A stretch of 64,000 nt of DNA from Melioribacteraceae bacterium (GCA_016927595.1 JAFGMI010000026.1:62001-126000), one strand, 5' to 3'. Positions 44,224 through 58,186 are shown, counted from the stretch's first letter. Program-made: numbers and translations. The notes: a model not told the origin generated them from the sequence alone.

Positions 44224-45321
44224 ATGAAGATAATGAAAAGATATTTCTTCCTTCCTGTCATTTTTATACTAAGTATTTTAATTGCCGCCTGCAGTGGAAA
44301 ACGCAATGCCATCGGTAACGAGGATGAAATAATTGTAGTTGCTGATTCCAGCGAATATTTAATGCTCGAACCTGTTCTTTACGAGACATTCAGCAAGGTA
44401 ATTTACACACCTCAGCCGGAAAACCTGTTTAATTTAATCAGAAAACCTTATGAGGAACTCCCAGCTGTAAAGCGAAAAAAGAATGTAATTATTGTAGCAC
44501 CCTTGAACAGCGGTGGATATACCTCGGATTATATCAAAAGTATTCTGGATTCTTCAGTTACGGACTTAGTAAGGAATAACAAAGAATTTGTGTTTAATAA
44601 ATACGATCTATGGGCTAATGATCAGTTGGTAATGATACTTACCGCCCCTACAATTGAAGACCTCGAAAAGAAAATCGTTTCGAATAAAGACAATTTGCTG
44701 CACTACTTTAGAAAAATCTCCGATAAGCGTCTTTTTAACAGCCTTTATAATGCCAGGTATGAAAGAAAGGACATCGAAGCCAAACTGCTTAATAATTACG
44801 GATGGATAATTTATGTGCAGGCTGACTTTCAGCTGGCAACCGATGCGCCGGAGGATAATTTTGTTTGGCTGCGACGTGCAGTTAATACTGATATGGAAAG
44901 GTGGATTTTCGTTCATTGGATTGATAATGTTACACCTGAATGGCTTAACAAGGATTCCATTACTGCAATAAGAGACGGTCTGACAGAAAAATATTACAAA
45001 ACTACCGATAACAAGAATCATGTTGTGATTGCACAGGATCAGCTCACTACATTTACAGAAGTAAACTTTCTGGATAAATACGCTATTATGGCAAACGGAT
45101 TCTGGCGTTTTACCGATAAAAGCGGCGGCGGACCATTTATAAGCTATACATTCTACGATGAAAAAACCAATCGTATTTATATGCTTGACGGCTCAATCTA
45201 TGCTCCGAAATATTACAAGAAAAAATTGATTCAGCAGGTTGATGTTACACTTCAATCGTTCCTTACAAAACAACAACTTAGTGAGGATAAAATAGAGGAT
45301 TTGCTGGAGGAGCTGGAGTAG
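44224..45321 (+). CDS. DUF4837-family lipoprotein
   Basis: The 365-residue protein has a lipoprotein signal (ILIAACSGK). It has the start NEDEIIVVADSSEY, the central IVAPLNSGG and the C-terminal GGGPFISYTFYDEKTNRIYMLDG-like segment typical of DUF4837, found mainly in Bacteroidetes. The function is unknown. It is convergent with the next gene, with only 3 bp between the stop codons. Confidence 0.82.
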   Translation: MKIMKRYFFLPVIFILSILIAACSGKRNAIGNEDEIIVVADSSEYLMLEPVLYETFSKVIYTPQPENLFNLIRKPYEELPAVKRKKNVIIVAPLNSGGYTSDYIKSILDSSVTDLVRNNKEFVFNKYDLWANDQLVMILTAPTIEDLEKKIVSNKDNLLHYFRKISDKRLFNSLYNARYERKDIEAKLLNNYGWIIYVQADFQLATDAPEDNFVWLRRAVNTDMERWIFVHWIDNVTPEWLNKDSITAIRDGLTEKYYKTTDNKNHVVIAQDQLTTFTEVNFLDKYAIMANGFWRFTDKSGGGPFISYTFYDEKTNRIYMLDGSIYAPKYYKKKLIQQVDVTLQSFLTKQQLSEDKIEDLLEELE

Positions 45322-45324
45322 TTA

Positions 45325-46041
45325 TCACTTTACGTCGTCTGAATGAAAAACCAGTCCCATTCTAAGGACATCGCTGGTTATTTTGTCAATTACCAGCTCA
45401 TTCCGCAGAATACCTTCAACTTTGAACCCCAGTTCCTCGTTCAATTTGATATTTCTTATGTTTGTATCCACCGTGTAAAGGTAAATTTTCCTCAGTTTCA
45501 AAAAATTTCTGCCATAACTAATCCATATTTTTGTTGCTTCTTTCCCGAGACCTTTTCCTCTTAACTGCGGTTCGCCAATCAATTTTCTCAGCTCAGCTTT
45601 TTTCTGTTGTTTATCGTAATTCAGAAAGGCCATAACTCCTATTGGAATGTTATCGGTCTTTGTTATGATTCCTACTATATTACGGGAATCGTTCAGTAAA
45701 TCCTCGAGTGTTAATCTGTTCGAGGTTATAAGCGAGTGCATAAAATATCTGCCGTATTCATCTTTCAGCCACTTCTCAAGTAAACCGAAATCCTCTTTTG
45801 CATTATACTCTCTGATGATGGTGTTCCTGCCCTGAATGGGCAGTTCATGATTCATGCTGGCATCCGTCACAACAATCGATTCGGGTTTTATTTCAATTTT
45901 TCCGTTTTTTTCAAGTGCAAGATCCAGCAGTGTGTTCACAAATTTCAGGTAATGCTCGTATCTGAAACCGTATGAAGCCGCCTCTTTATAAAAATTTCTC
46001 GTTAGCGCTTCTATTGTTTCATCCGTTATGTCTTTAATCAT
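45325..46041 (-). CDS. GNAT-family N-acetyltransferase
   Basis: The 238-residue protein has a GNAT domain from about residue 75 to 230. The acetyl-CoA loop is EPQLRGKGLGKEATKIW and is followed by LRKIYLYTVDTNIRNIKLNEELGFKVEG, as in RimJ/RimL-like members. An N-terminal extension of about 70 residues (EAASYGFRYEHYLKFVNTLLD) is unassigned. The substrate is unknown. Confidence 0.87.
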   Translation of the reverse strand: MIKDITDETIEALTRNFYKEAASYGFRYEHYLKFVNTLLDLALEKNGKIEIKPESIVVTDASMNHELPIQGRNTIIREYNAKEDFGLLEKWLKDEYGRYFMHSLITSNRLTLEDLLNDSRNIVGIITKTDNIPIGVMAFLNYDKQQKKAELRKLIGEPQLRGKGLGKEATKIWISYGRNFLKLRKIYLYTVDTNIRNIKLNEELGFKVEGILRNELVIDKITSDVLRMGLVFHSDDVK

Positions 46042-46102
46042 TTTATCTGTCCGATTTTTTAACTTGATTAAACTTATTATTCTAAAAGTAATTAAATGCT
46101 GA

Positions 46103-48013
46103 TTATAATAATAGCCTTTTCTTTAATTCTGCAGGCAGCCTGAAACCAGGTACTGAGGAGATAATTTTTCCGGCAAGCAACCTTGCCTGCTCAACTTTAT
46201 TGAATTCCAATTCGTAAAGAATTCTGTATACTGCCATTTTAGATATAATATTAACAATAAACTTATGATATTTATCCTGTTGTTCAGGGATACGGATTTG
46301 AAGATCATTATCTTTTAAAGGTATATAGCGTGAATGATTAACGACCTTAAATAAAAATAATTCAGGCACTATTGAAAATCCGGAAGGCAATTTAAAAGTG
46401 CCGTTCCTCATTTCATTATCTACAAGCTCCGGTGCAAGATAAACTGTTTTTTTATTTGAATTATGGTAAACCATACTTGTCATAATTTTCTGATAAAAGT
46501 TTTCGAGTTTTGCCGGATCAAAATTCTGTCCACCTTCAAATGGTTTAACTGCTTCTAAAAAGGATTTTACATCATCCTCATATCCGTCGAATATACCGGG
46601 ATAAATATTTTCAAGTTGTTTATAGTACCACGATCTTCTTAAAAGTTCCTTGTCTACAACAGCTACATCATTTCTAAAATCTTCAACCAATTGGAAATAA
46701 TATGAAGCAGATATGAAATAATCCCATTGATAACTTAAAATTAAAGATTGATTTTCGGTGCTGTTTATCAGTGATTTTGTATAATCTTCAAATATATATA
46801 CTCCGCTTCTGTCTGCTTTATTGTAATTATAGGAGATGTGAACCGCCAATAAAATCACTGTTGCTGCAATACAGAGATGCCGAGATTTTAGCTGTTTCAG
46901 TAGAAGAGTATAAAGATTTGCAAATCCGAACGAAATGAAAAAAGCAATCGATATATTCGCCAGCAGATAGTAGGGCTCAATGTCCTTGATATCGTAATTG
47001 CTGCTGTAGATTACAGTGAAAATAAACGACGTAAGAAAAAACCAGAATAAATTTTTCGAAAATTTGTAAAGTTGTATGATCCCAATAAGTGAAATGAATA
47101 GTAACGGATATCCGAATTCACCGGGCAGGTTTAAAAAGTAATTTGTCAGCTGCGATTTAGCATTTACAAACGATGTAAACATCCAGACCTGATATTGTTT
47201 CCCGGCGACGTGTCTCAGAATATTTTGCAGATTCGAAGGATCACCCCAATTTAATTGCGGTTCGGTTAATGCACGCAAATATAAGTAAGAGTATACGATT
47301 ATTATTGTTCCCAGGAATATTACCGCAATTTTGGGTAATATTCTGATAAACGTCTTACCTTTTTCTTTTTGTAAAAACAGTATCAGTATTGTTGAAGGAA
47401 CGAGCAGTAGTGTAGTCATGTGATTCCCGAAAGCAAGTGCATATAGCAGGGCTATCAAGTACCACCCGCGGTCAAAACTAGCATTCTCAAATAAATTATT
47501 TTTAATAATGAGATAGATCAGAATTGAAATAAGCATCACATGAAGAGAATAGACTTCCGCCGATGTACTTTGAAGCCAGAATGATTTACTGAATGCAAGC
47601 GAGAAACCTCCGGTTAAAGCAGATATGGCAGGAGTTAATTTATTCGAGAAAATATTTCCATTATGCTTAATTCTCCTTTCAATAATTACTTTTGTTTCGT
47701 GAAGATCAGAAAGTACCATGAACAATGATTTGGTAAAGAAATAAAAAGAGACAGTGCAATAAAGAGCTGCCAACAGGTTCATTTGTGTTATTTCCCTCAA
47801 AGGGAACGGTAGTAATGAGAAAAGAAAGCCTGCAATAGTATAAACAGGATATCCCGTTGGATGTGCTATTCCTAGAGTTATCTGAACTGCGGCAAGTTCA
47901 CCTGAATCTATCTCCACTACAGAAGGCGCTAGTGTTAATAAATATATTATAAAAACAAAAATTGCTGAGAGGTAGAGCCAGTACTTTGTCAGAATATCAC
48001 TTAATTTACTCAT
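46103..48013 (-). CDS. DUF2723 multi-pass membrane protein (glycosyltransferase-like)
   Basis: The 636-residue protein has about ten TM helices. The N-terminal loop LAPSVVEIDSGELAAVQITLGIAHPTGYP is the hallmark of DUF2723 (PMT/ArnT-like GT-C fold), with an acidic DSGE after TM1. The region after about residue 430 (FVEDFRNDVAVVDKELLRRSWYYKQL) is the soluble C-terminal domain usual in the family. Related proteins are thought to add sugars to exported proteins. It overlaps glnE by 8 bp. Confidence 0.88.
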   Translation of the reverse strand: MSKLSDILTKYWLYLSAIFVFIIYLLTLAPSVVEIDSGELAAVQITLGIAHPTGYPVYTIAGFLFSLLPFPLREITQMNLLAALYCTVSFYFFTKSLFMVLSDLHETKVIIERRIKHNGNIFSNKLTPAISALTGGFSLAFSKSFWLQSTSAEVYSLHVMLISILIYLIIKNNLFENASFDRGWYLIALLYALAFGNHMTTLLLVPSTILILFLQKEKGKTFIRILPKIAVIFLGTIIIVYSYLYLRALTEPQLNWGDPSNLQNILRHVAGKQYQVWMFTSFVNAKSQLTNYFLNLPGEFGYPLLFISLIGIIQLYKFSKNLFWFFLTSFIFTVIYSSNYDIKDIEPYYLLANISIAFFISFGFANLYTLLLKQLKSRHLCIAATVILLAVHISYNYNKADRSGVYIFEDYTKSLINSTENQSLILSYQWDYFISASYYFQLVEDFRNDVAVVDKELLRRSWYYKQLENIYPGIFDGYEDDVKSFLEAVKPFEGGQNFDPAKLENFYQKIMTSMVYHNSNKKTVYLAPELVDNEMRNGTFKLPSGFSIVPELFLFKVVNHSRYIPLKDNDLQIRIPEQQDKYHKFIVNIISKMAVYRILYELEFNKVEQARLLAGKIISSVPGFRLPAELKKRLLL

Positions 48014-50831
48014 CTAAAATCTTCGCAAATAATTTCATATTATTTTTTAATATAGAATTTATTTCATTCACAGAAAGCAATCCATCTCTTTTCTGATTCC
48101 TGTTTAATTCTTTCCCCTGCAGGGTTTCTATAGCGGATGATTTGTTGGAATCAAACATAGTCTGCCCCCTCAGCAAATTATACTTCAGCATTTTATAATT
48201 TTCAATGAGTTCATCTGACTCTTTCCCTTTTCCAATTACATCCTTAAGAATTATCAGTTTGGATTTTTCAGTATCAATTTTTTGCTTTTTCTTTATTCTT
48301 TTTAAAAGCAGGTAAGTGTACAAATAATCTATAGTAATTAATCCTCCGGGATTTGTTTTTAAGTTTAGTGTGGGTTTACCAAGCAGAAATTTTATCTGTG
48401 TAACCTTTGAGTGCATTTCCTTAATACTATCTTTAATTGCAGATGAAGGTATTTCAGACAGACGGCCGACAATAGTATCCTGGAATTTTTTAAAAAGTTT
48501 CTTATTCCCGGAAATAAAATCGGACTTGATTAATGACTGGTATTCCCAGACGCCGGCTCTTTTACTCAGGTAGTTTTTATAATTTATAAGATCCCAGACT
48601 ATTGGTGAACTTTTACCTTCGGGTCGTAGTCTCACATCAATATCGATTGGTTTTATCACTTCCTTAATCTGGAGAAGCAGATTAGTGTAAATTTCCTGCA
48701 CATATTTTTTTGTCATTACATTATCGGTTACGACAATAATATCGGCATCTGATTTAAGCGTCATATCACTGACTGCAAAACTTCCCAGACCGGCAATAAA
48801 TGTATCGTTAAAGAAATCCGTGTTCCTGTGAAGGTTTAGAATTTTCTTTCTTATAAAAATTCCAAGTACGCTTGATAGTTTCTCGGAATCTATCAAACCG
48901 AGGGTAAATTGTACGGAAAGCATGAGAAGCAATTTTTCCGTATTGTAATTGTCAATCAGTTCTTGAAAATTTTTTGAAAATAGTTTTCTGTTGATTATTT
49001 CTTCGATGTAGTCGGGCTTATTTATTAAAAGGTTAACAGCATACTGTCCCTCTTCACAAATTTGCAGTATAGTTCCAAAAAACTTTTCACTCCTCAACTC
49101 CTTGTACAGAATTGATGTGTACTTATATGAAGAAACAAGTTTTGCAAAATTGTTTAGTGTTCTGTCCGGATTAAAAGCATTCCGTAAAAAATCAAGCAGG
49201 GTATTTTTAATTTCATGGAAAAGCTGTGTTGTTTTTGAATCGAAATTCTTTTGAGCAATTAAACCGGTGCCGAACTCAAGGAACTCGAAATTTTTGCGTG
49301 CTCTCCGCTCATCACTGAAAGAAACTTCAATTGACTTAAGGCTTGGATCCGTTTTCTTTTCTGTAACAGGATTTATTATAGAATTATATATCCCTCTTAC
49401 TTTTTTTCGTCTGCTGCTCAAATCCTTTTCAAAAGCATTGAAGTTGTTAAAGCCTGTAATTCTTGATATTTGTTCTCTGACATCGGGATTTGAAGGAATT
49501 GAGTGCGTCTGCAGATTGTTCATTAACTGTAGAAAATGTTCAATCCGCCTGAAGTGGATGTAAGAATTTTTTAGTACATCATACTCCTCATCATTTAATA
49601 GATTGACCTGGCAAAGTAATCTCAAAGCATCAAGTGTGTTGCCGGTTCGGATTATTTTTTGCCCGGAACCGAAAAGGAGCTGAAGCGCCTGCACACAGAA
49701 TTCAATATCCCTTATTCCGCCTTCACCTGTTTTTACATTACGGCTGTCCGGGTATAATTTCTCAATATTTAATTTCATCCCTCGTATTTTTTCAATCGGT
49801 GAGGAAAGATTCTGATTTGAATATATATAACCTGTGACAAATGAACTGAATTTATCAAACAGTCTGGAATCGCCGCCAACGAAATTTATTTTTATTAACA
49901 TCTGCCTTTCCCATTGCTCTCCTCTCGATTCGTAGTAATTCATTGTATCAAGCAGGGTTCTGGCAATCGGCGCTGTGCTTCCGTCCGGTCTTAATCTGAA
50001 GTCAACTCTGTAAAGATTTCCGAGATCGCTGAATTGCGTTGATTGTTTTACGAATAAATTTGTTGTTTCATTTAATAGTGAGTAGTAGTCAAATTCCCGG
50101 TACTCATTCGATTCCGGCAGATTGTAAATTATCATTAAATCAATATCCGAACTGTAATTCAACTCAGCACCGCCGAGTTTACCGAGAGAAATAAGACAGT
50201 AAAATTCAGGCAGGTCAGGTAATTTATGAGAGGTTGTTATTTCTTTATAACACAGACTGAAAAGTGCTTCATTAATCTTAATCGCAACCGACGATATTGA
50301 TTCTACAACCTCTTCGAAATTATAATGACCAAGAATATCATTAACGCCGATCTTGAGAAGCATTCTTCTTTTATATGCTTTTAAATATCTGACCTTTGCA
50401 TCCAGGGATTTAAATGTTTTCAGATTTCTGTCAAATTCGTTCTGTAGATTTATTGTTTTTACCGGAGTTTTAAGATAATCGGGACTGAAAACCTGGTATA
50501 AATATTCCGGGTTTCTAACGATAATATCAGTCAGATAATTACTATTGGCCGAGATTGCCGCTATAATTTCCGAATGGTGAGGATACTTAAGAGCATCTCT
50601 CAAAAATGAAACCTTATCAATAACTGCCGAAATAATTCTGATTAAATTGGATTCAACCTCACGTGTTACATGATATTTAGACAACTCACTTTCAATCAGA
50701 GAAATCAGTGTGTTAAATTTTTCAGATGACAAAAATCCTGAAGACCACTTTACAAAATGTTCTACCAGTTCATCTGTGATTTGATATTTATTTTTCCCGG
50801 ACAATATTCCAACGGTCTTTAATGATATCAC
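48006..50831 (-). CDS. glnE: Bifunctional glutamine-synthetase adenylyltransferase/deadenylylase
   Basis: The 941-residue protein has the two-nucleotidyltransferase layout of GlnE. The first site is KLGGAELNYSSDIDLMIIY (about residues 213-231), and NVKTGEGGIRDIEFCVQAL follows. The second site is degenerate but recognisable, GSFAVSDMTLKSDADIIVV. GlnE adenylylates and deadenylylates glutamine synthetase in response to PII and glutamine. A PII gene lies about 3.3 kb away. The start is GTG, divergent from secA. Confidence 0.93.
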   Translation of the reverse strand: MISLKTVGILSGKNKYQITDELVEHFVKWSSGFLSSEKFNTLISLIESELSKYHVTREVESNLIRIISAVIDKVSFLRDALKYPHHSEIIAAISANSNYLTDIIVRNPEYLYQVFSPDYLKTPVKTINLQNEFDRNLKTFKSLDAKVRYLKAYKRRMLLKIGVNDILGHYNFEEVVESISSVAIKINEALFSLCYKEITTSHKLPDLPEFYCLISLGKLGGAELNYSSDIDLMIIYNLPESNEYREFDYYSLLNETTNLFVKQSTQFSDLGNLYRVDFRLRPDGSTAPIARTLLDTMNYYESRGEQWERQMLIKINFVGGDSRLFDKFSSFVTGYIYSNQNLSSPIEKIRGMKLNIEKLYPDSRNVKTGEGGIRDIEFCVQALQLLFGSGQKIIRTGNTLDALRLLCQVNLLNDEEYDVLKNSYIHFRRIEHFLQLMNNLQTHSIPSNPDVREQISRITGFNNFNAFEKDLSSRRKKVRGIYNSIINPVTEKKTDPSLKSIEVSFSDERRARKNFEFLEFGTGLIAQKNFDSKTTQLFHEIKNTLLDFLRNAFNPDRTLNNFAKLVSSYKYTSILYKELRSEKFFGTILQICEEGQYAVNLLINKPDYIEEIINRKLFSKNFQELIDNYNTEKLLLMLSVQFTLGLIDSEKLSSVLGIFIRKKILNLHRNTDFFNDTFIAGLGSFAVSDMTLKSDADIIVVTDNVMTKKYVQEIYTNLLLQIKEVIKPIDIDVRLRPEGKSSPIVWDLINYKNYLSKRAGVWEYQSLIKSDFISGNKKLFKKFQDTIVGRLSEIPSSAIKDSIKEMHSKVTQIKFLLGKPTLNLKTNPGGLITIDYLYTYLLLKRIKKKQKIDTEKSKLIILKDVIGKGKESDELIENYKMLKYNLLRGQTMFDSNKSSAIETLQGKELNRNQKRDGLLSVNEINSILKNNMKLFAKILDE

Positions 50832-50920
50832 TAAAATTACAAATAATTGATTTTGCAGAGTAATTTAAACACAGCTATTGGGTGCAAAACAATTGAACTT
50901 TATTTCTTAAAATTATCGAG

Positions 50921-50928
50921 TAATTTTG
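50921..50928 (+). promoter_or_regulatory. Candidate -7 box for secA
   Basis: TAATTTTG matches TAnnTTTG. The nearest upstream TTG is 25 bases away rather than about 20, so the match is partial. A start near 50935 would exclude the ATG at 50930 and support translation from 51038. Confidence 0.4.
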
Positions 50929-51037
50929 TGTGTTAATATGTCATAAACGAGCACTTATTTATTCTGAAAACCTTTGTTTTTTGCATTTCAGAAGCCCTTT
51001 ATATAACTTTAAAGCTCGTAAAAATTTGGAGATACTA

Positions 51038-54447
<3,410 letters not shown>

Positions 54448-54464
54448 AATCATACGGGATTTAA

Positions 54465-56630
54465 GTGAGTAGAATTAAATATTATATATCATTTACTGCT
54501 TTATTTATTTTTCTGCAGAGCTGCGGACTCTGGGAAAATTTCACAACTTATTTTAACAGATATTATAATGCAAAATTGAGTCTGGAAGAAGCAGAAGAAA
54601 TAATAAAAAACGATACCAAGAGGGAACTGTTCGATTTCAAGGAGCCGAACGTGCCGAGTTCCGCAAATAATGCTCTGGAAAAAGTGATTGAAGGTTGTTC
54701 GAAAATTTTGCAGTTTAATAAAGAATCCGATTACTTCGATGCAGCACTCTTCATGATAGGTAAGGCATATTATTATCAGGGTAATTATACGAAAGCCTTA
54801 CGAAAGTTCAACGAACTTCAGACGATTCCCGAATCCGAACTCCGGCTCGATAATATGTTATGGGTGGCAAAATCCGAGCTCCAGATGCGGCGGTTTGAAG
54901 AGGGTAACCAGTTATTGGAAGAGGTAAAACAGAGGGCTGAAAGTGAGGAAAGAGAAGATATATTATTTGATGTTTACCTTACTCAGATAAGATACCTTAC
55001 TTACAGGGAGAACTATCCCGATGCTATTAATGTGGTCAGTAAACTTCTGGAGTTTTCGGCATCGGATGAAACGAGCGCTGAGCTTTCATATCAGTTGGGC
55101 AAGCTTTATTTAAAACTCGATGACTATGAAAAAGCTGCAGAAGCGTTTTCAATGGTAAATGAATTTACTCCAACATTTGATATTGAATTCGAAAGCAAGC
55201 TAGAAGAGGCACGTGTTAATAAACAACTTGGACAACTTGACCAAAGTATTGAAATTCTGGATGATCTTGCATCGGAAGATAAGTTTAACGATAAAATTGA
55301 TCAGATAGAATTAGAAAAAGCCGATGTGCTTTACCAGATGAATGAAATACAGGAAGCTTTTGATCTCTATACAGAAGTTGACACTTCATACGCGACCAGG
55401 GAAACTTCCGGAATTGCCGCGTTTAAACGTGCCGAAATTATTGAGAAAGACCTTGGAGATCTTGATAGTGCCGAAGTCCTTTACGCAAATGTTTTAAAAA
55501 GCAGAGCGCCACTTGAGTATAAGGACTTGGCTCGCAAGAAATCCCAGATATTTAAAGATCTTAAAACGGGACTTCAGAATATAGCTGACTTCAGCAGACA
55601 GCGCTCCTATCATCTTGATTCGACTCTATTCGTAAGGGATTCGATTAGATTTGCCGATTATTATACCAGAAAGGACTCGCTTGATTCATTAGTAATTGAG
55701 ATGAAAGAACTGCAGGGAAGGGATTTTGATTCGACTAAATTCGCGATGAACGAAAAACCTCCATTTAAAAAACAGCCAATGAAACCTGTTATTCCCGTTG
55801 ATACTCTGGTTAACCGAATTGTTAAAAATAAATATGAAGTAGGAAACCTTTTCCTGGGAGAACTAGAACTTCCCGACTCTGCTTACAAGTACTACAAAGG
55901 AATTATTGAGGAATTTCCTTATACGCGTTATCAACCTAAAGTTCTTTACGCGCTTGGGACATACTATCTGACTAAAGGTGATAAGCAATCAGCCGATAGT
56001 CTGTTCAATATTGTTTACGATAATTACAAAGAAGATAAAATAGTTAATGCCGCTGCTGAAAAACTGGGGAAAAACAAAGTTGACCTGGATAAAGATCCGG
56101 CAGAAGATCTGTTTATGGAAGCGGAAGAAATGTACGACTCAAGCGATTTCGACGATGCGATTGCACAACTCTACAGGGTAACCGAAACTTATCCGGAGTC
56201 TCCCTTTTCAGCCAAATCATATTTCACGATCGGATATATACTGGAAAATAAACTTTACATGATCGATTCGGCAGCTGTTGTTTATGATACTCTTTTAAAC
56301 AAATACCAGCAGTCGATATATGCTAACGATGTAAGAAGCAAACTTACTTTTTATAACAATGAAAAACAGAAGCTATTAGATTCACTGGCATTGGCTGATG
56401 CAAGGGAGAGCAAGGAATCATCGTCAGTTTCAGATCAAGTTCTTAACGAAGATACAACCGCTGCAAAGTTGCCGGATACAAACGATGTAGCAGAAAAAAG
56501 GCTGCCTGTTGATGGTGAATTGCCGGGACGAGACTTAAATGATGCAGAGATTATGGGGACTATAACCGACACAGTCAAAACACAGGACCAAAAATTCAAG
56601 AGACCAGGCAGACCCAGAGCAAGAAAATAA
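54465..56630 (+). CDS. TPR-repeat lipoprotein
   Basis: The 721-residue protein has a lipoprotein signal (FIFLQSCGLW). It contains about 9 to 12 tetratricopeptide-like helix pairs (for example FMIGKAYYYQGNYTKALRKF, SYQLGKLYLKLDDYEKAAEAF and YALGTYYLTKGDKQSADSLF). The C-terminal tail is charged and ends PGRPRARK. It is probably a periplasmic or outer-membrane scaffold, in the style of the YfiO/BamD or gliding-associated TPR lipoproteins, but no specific match is recognised. The start is GTG at 54465. Confidence 0.83.
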   Translation: MSRIKYYISFTALFIFLQSCGLWENFTTYFNRYYNAKLSLEEAEEIIKNDTKRELFDFKEPNVPSSANNALEKVIEGCSKILQFNKESDYFDAALFMIGKAYYYQGNYTKALRKFNELQTIPESELRLDNMLWVAKSELQMRRFEEGNQLLEEVKQRAESEEREDILFDVYLTQIRYLTYRENYPDAINVVSKLLEFSASDETSAELSYQLGKLYLKLDDYEKAAEAFSMVNEFTPTFDIEFESKLEEARVNKQLGQLDQSIEILDDLASEDKFNDKIDQIELEKADVLYQMNEIQEAFDLYTEVDTSYATRETSGIAAFKRAEIIEKDLGDLDSAEVLYANVLKSRAPLEYKDLARKKSQIFKDLKTGLQNIADFSRQRSYHLDSTLFVRDSIRFADYYTRKDSLDSLVIEMKELQGRDFDSTKFAMNEKPPFKKQPMKPVIPVDTLVNRIVKNKYEVGNLFLGELELPDSAYKYYKGIIEEFPYTRYQPKVLYALGTYYLTKGDKQSADSLFNIVYDNYKEDKIVNAAAEKLGKNKVDLDKDPAEDLFMEAEEMYDSSDFDDAIAQLYRVTETYPESPFSAKSYFTIGYILENKLYMIDSAAVVYDTLLNKYQQSIYANDVRSKLTFYNNEKQKLLDSLALADARESKESSSVSDQVLNEDTTAAKLPDTNDVAEKRLPVDGELPGRDLNDAEIMGTITDTVKTQDQKFKRPGRPRARK

Positions 56631-56652
56631 TACTTCAAAAGAAAAATGCAAT

Positions 56653-57309
56653 ATGAATGCTTCATTTCTCCTAAAATTAATCGAAGGCGGAGAGAATTTA
56701 AAGGTAGAATTCAAGCAGCGGTTCACGGATTATGAAAAAATGGCAAAAGAAATGATAGCCTTTGCCAATTCCCGGGGAGGATATATAATAATAGGCATTG
56801 ATGATAACGGTTCGGTTTATGGAGTAAGAAGTGAAAAGGAAGAAGCTGAATTACTTAAGTTAACCGCAGAAACTTATTGTGAACCGCCACTCAATTACAA
56901 GTTACATTTTATTGAATTATTTGATAAGGAGCTGGTAGTTTGCGAGATACCGCAGTCGGATCATAAACCTCATCGCATACAGGATTATTTAAATGAAATA
57001 AATCTGAACACAGCCCAGGTGTTCGTAAGAGTTAATGATAAAAGCGTACCTGCAAGCAAGGAAATGATCAAGATTCTTCAGGCACGCAGCTCAGAAGCCC
57101 CTCTTAAACACTATGAAGTCGGTAAGAATGAAAAGATAGTTTTCGAAATTTTAAGAGAAAAAGAATTTATAACAGTAAAAGAACTTTCGGGGATTGCAAA
57201 TATTTCATACAGACGTGCATCAAGGACTCTAATTAAAATGGTGAGGGCTGAAATATTGAATATTCATACCAGGGACAATGGGGAAGATTATTATACAAGT
57301 GCAGTATAA
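56653..57309 (+). CDS. AlbA_2/Schlafen-like domain protein with C-terminal winged helix
   Basis: The 218-residue protein has an N-terminal AlbA_2 (PF04326-type) domain with GENLKVEFKQ and MIAFANSRGGYIIIGIDDNG. The C-terminal winged helix is FILREKEFITVKELSGIANI-like and ends RASRTLIKMVRAEIL. Such proteins are usually putative transcription regulators or nucleic-acid binders. It lies 22 bp after the TPR gene and probably shares its transcript. Confidence 0.86.
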   Translation: MNASFLLKLIEGGENLKVEFKQRFTDYEKMAKEMIAFANSRGGYIIIGIDDNGSVYGVRSEKEEAELLKLTAETYCEPPLNYKLHFIELFDKELVVCEIPQSDHKPHRIQDYLNEINLNTAQVFVRVNDKSVPASKEMIKILQARSSEAPLKHYEVGKNEKIVFEILREKEFITVKELSGIANISYRRASRTLIKMVRAEILNIHTRDNGEDYYTSAV

Positions 57310-57314
57310 AACTG

Positions 57315-57869
57315 TCAATCATTTTTAAAGTCCCGCGATATATCAAATACCTTCCTCAATTCGAACACCGCAATTCCGTAAGCAACTGCAACATTCAAAG
57401 ATTGTTTAATTCCATACTGTGGAATTTCTAAAGAAAAGTCGCATAATTCTATTAAGTCCTGGTTTACACCTGAAATTTCATTGCCTATTATCAGACATAT
57501 CGGAAAAGATTCATTAGTAATTGAATAATAAGGTATGCTTTTATCGGTTAATTCCAGTGCGCAAATCTTCACTCCTTCGGATTTTAACTGAAGTATAATA
57601 TCCCTAGCATCGTTAATATATTCCCAGGCTACACTTTCAGTTGAACCAAGAGCAGTTTTAAGGATTTCCCTTTTTGGGGGGTACGGCGTATAACCGCAGA
57701 GATATAATTTCTTTATCATTGCGCCATCGGATGTGCGGAAAATTGAACCGACGTTATAAGAACTTCTTATGCTGTTCAAAACAACATAGACTGGAAGTTT
57801 TTCTACTTCATGCAGCGTTTCAAGTGTACTTCTGTTATTCGAGATTTCAGCGTGGGATAGTTTCTTCAT
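57315..57869 (-). CDS. TrmH/SpoU-family RNA 2'-O-methyltransferase
   Basis: The 184-residue SPOUT methyltransferase has motif 1 LNSIRSSYNVGSIFRTSDGA, motif 2 CLIIGNEISGVNQDLIELCD and motif 3 EIPQYGIKQSLNVAVAYGIA. It methylates ribose in tRNA or rRNA, and the target cannot be named. It overlaps the SMR gene by 4 bp. Confidence 0.92.
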   Translation of the reverse strand: MKKLSHAEISNNRSTLETLHEVEKLPVYVVLNSIRSSYNVGSIFRTSDGAMIKKLYLCGYTPYPPKREILKTALGSTESVAWEYINDARDIILQLKSEGVKICALELTDKSIPYYSITNESFPICLIIGNEISGVNQDLIELCDFSLEIPQYGIKQSLNVAVAYGIAVFELRKVFDISRDFKND

Positions 57870-58186
57870 GTTTTTGACGTCAATCTTAATCCAATAATTC
57901 CAATTACGATTAAAAAGATAAAAAATATTCGAATCAGTTCCCGCGGTTCGTTAAAAAACAACATTCCGTAAATAGCTGTTCCCAATGCTCCTATCCCTGT
58001 CCAGACTGCGTAAGCAGTACCGATGGGTAATTCCTTTACACCTATTGCAAGAAACACATAACTGAGTATCATCGTTATAACGGTGAATACGCTGGCTTTA
58101 ATCTGCGTAAATCCGTCGCTGTACTTTAATCCCACTGCCCAGCTGATTTCGAAAACAGAAGCAATTAAGATATAAACCCATGCCAT
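57866..58186 (-). CDS. SMR-family exporter, Gdx (SugE)-like
   Basis: The 106-residue protein has four TM helices. MAWVYILIASVFEISWAVGLK contains the proton-coupling glutamate (E13) and W16, and KELPIGTAYAVWTGIGALGT is the SugE/Gdx signature. This subgroup exports guanidinium rather than bulky drugs. Only 52 bp separate it from rlmN, too little for a guanidine riboswitch. Confidence 0.9.
   Translation of the reverse strand: MAWVYILIASVFEISWAVGLKYSDGFTQIKASVFTVITMILSYVFLAIGVKELPIGTAYAVWTGIGALGTAIYGMLFFNEPRELIRIFFIFLIVIGIIGLRLTSKT

Noticed and set aside
50930-51037. Longer SecA start at 50930
   Set aside because: The 36 extra residues are not SecA-like. A ribosome binding site precedes 51038, and a candidate -7 box would place the transcript start after 50930.
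56653-57309. AlbA_2 protein as part of a defence system
   Set aside because: No restriction, toxin or nuclease partner is adjacent. It lies in a housekeeping run behind the TPR gene.
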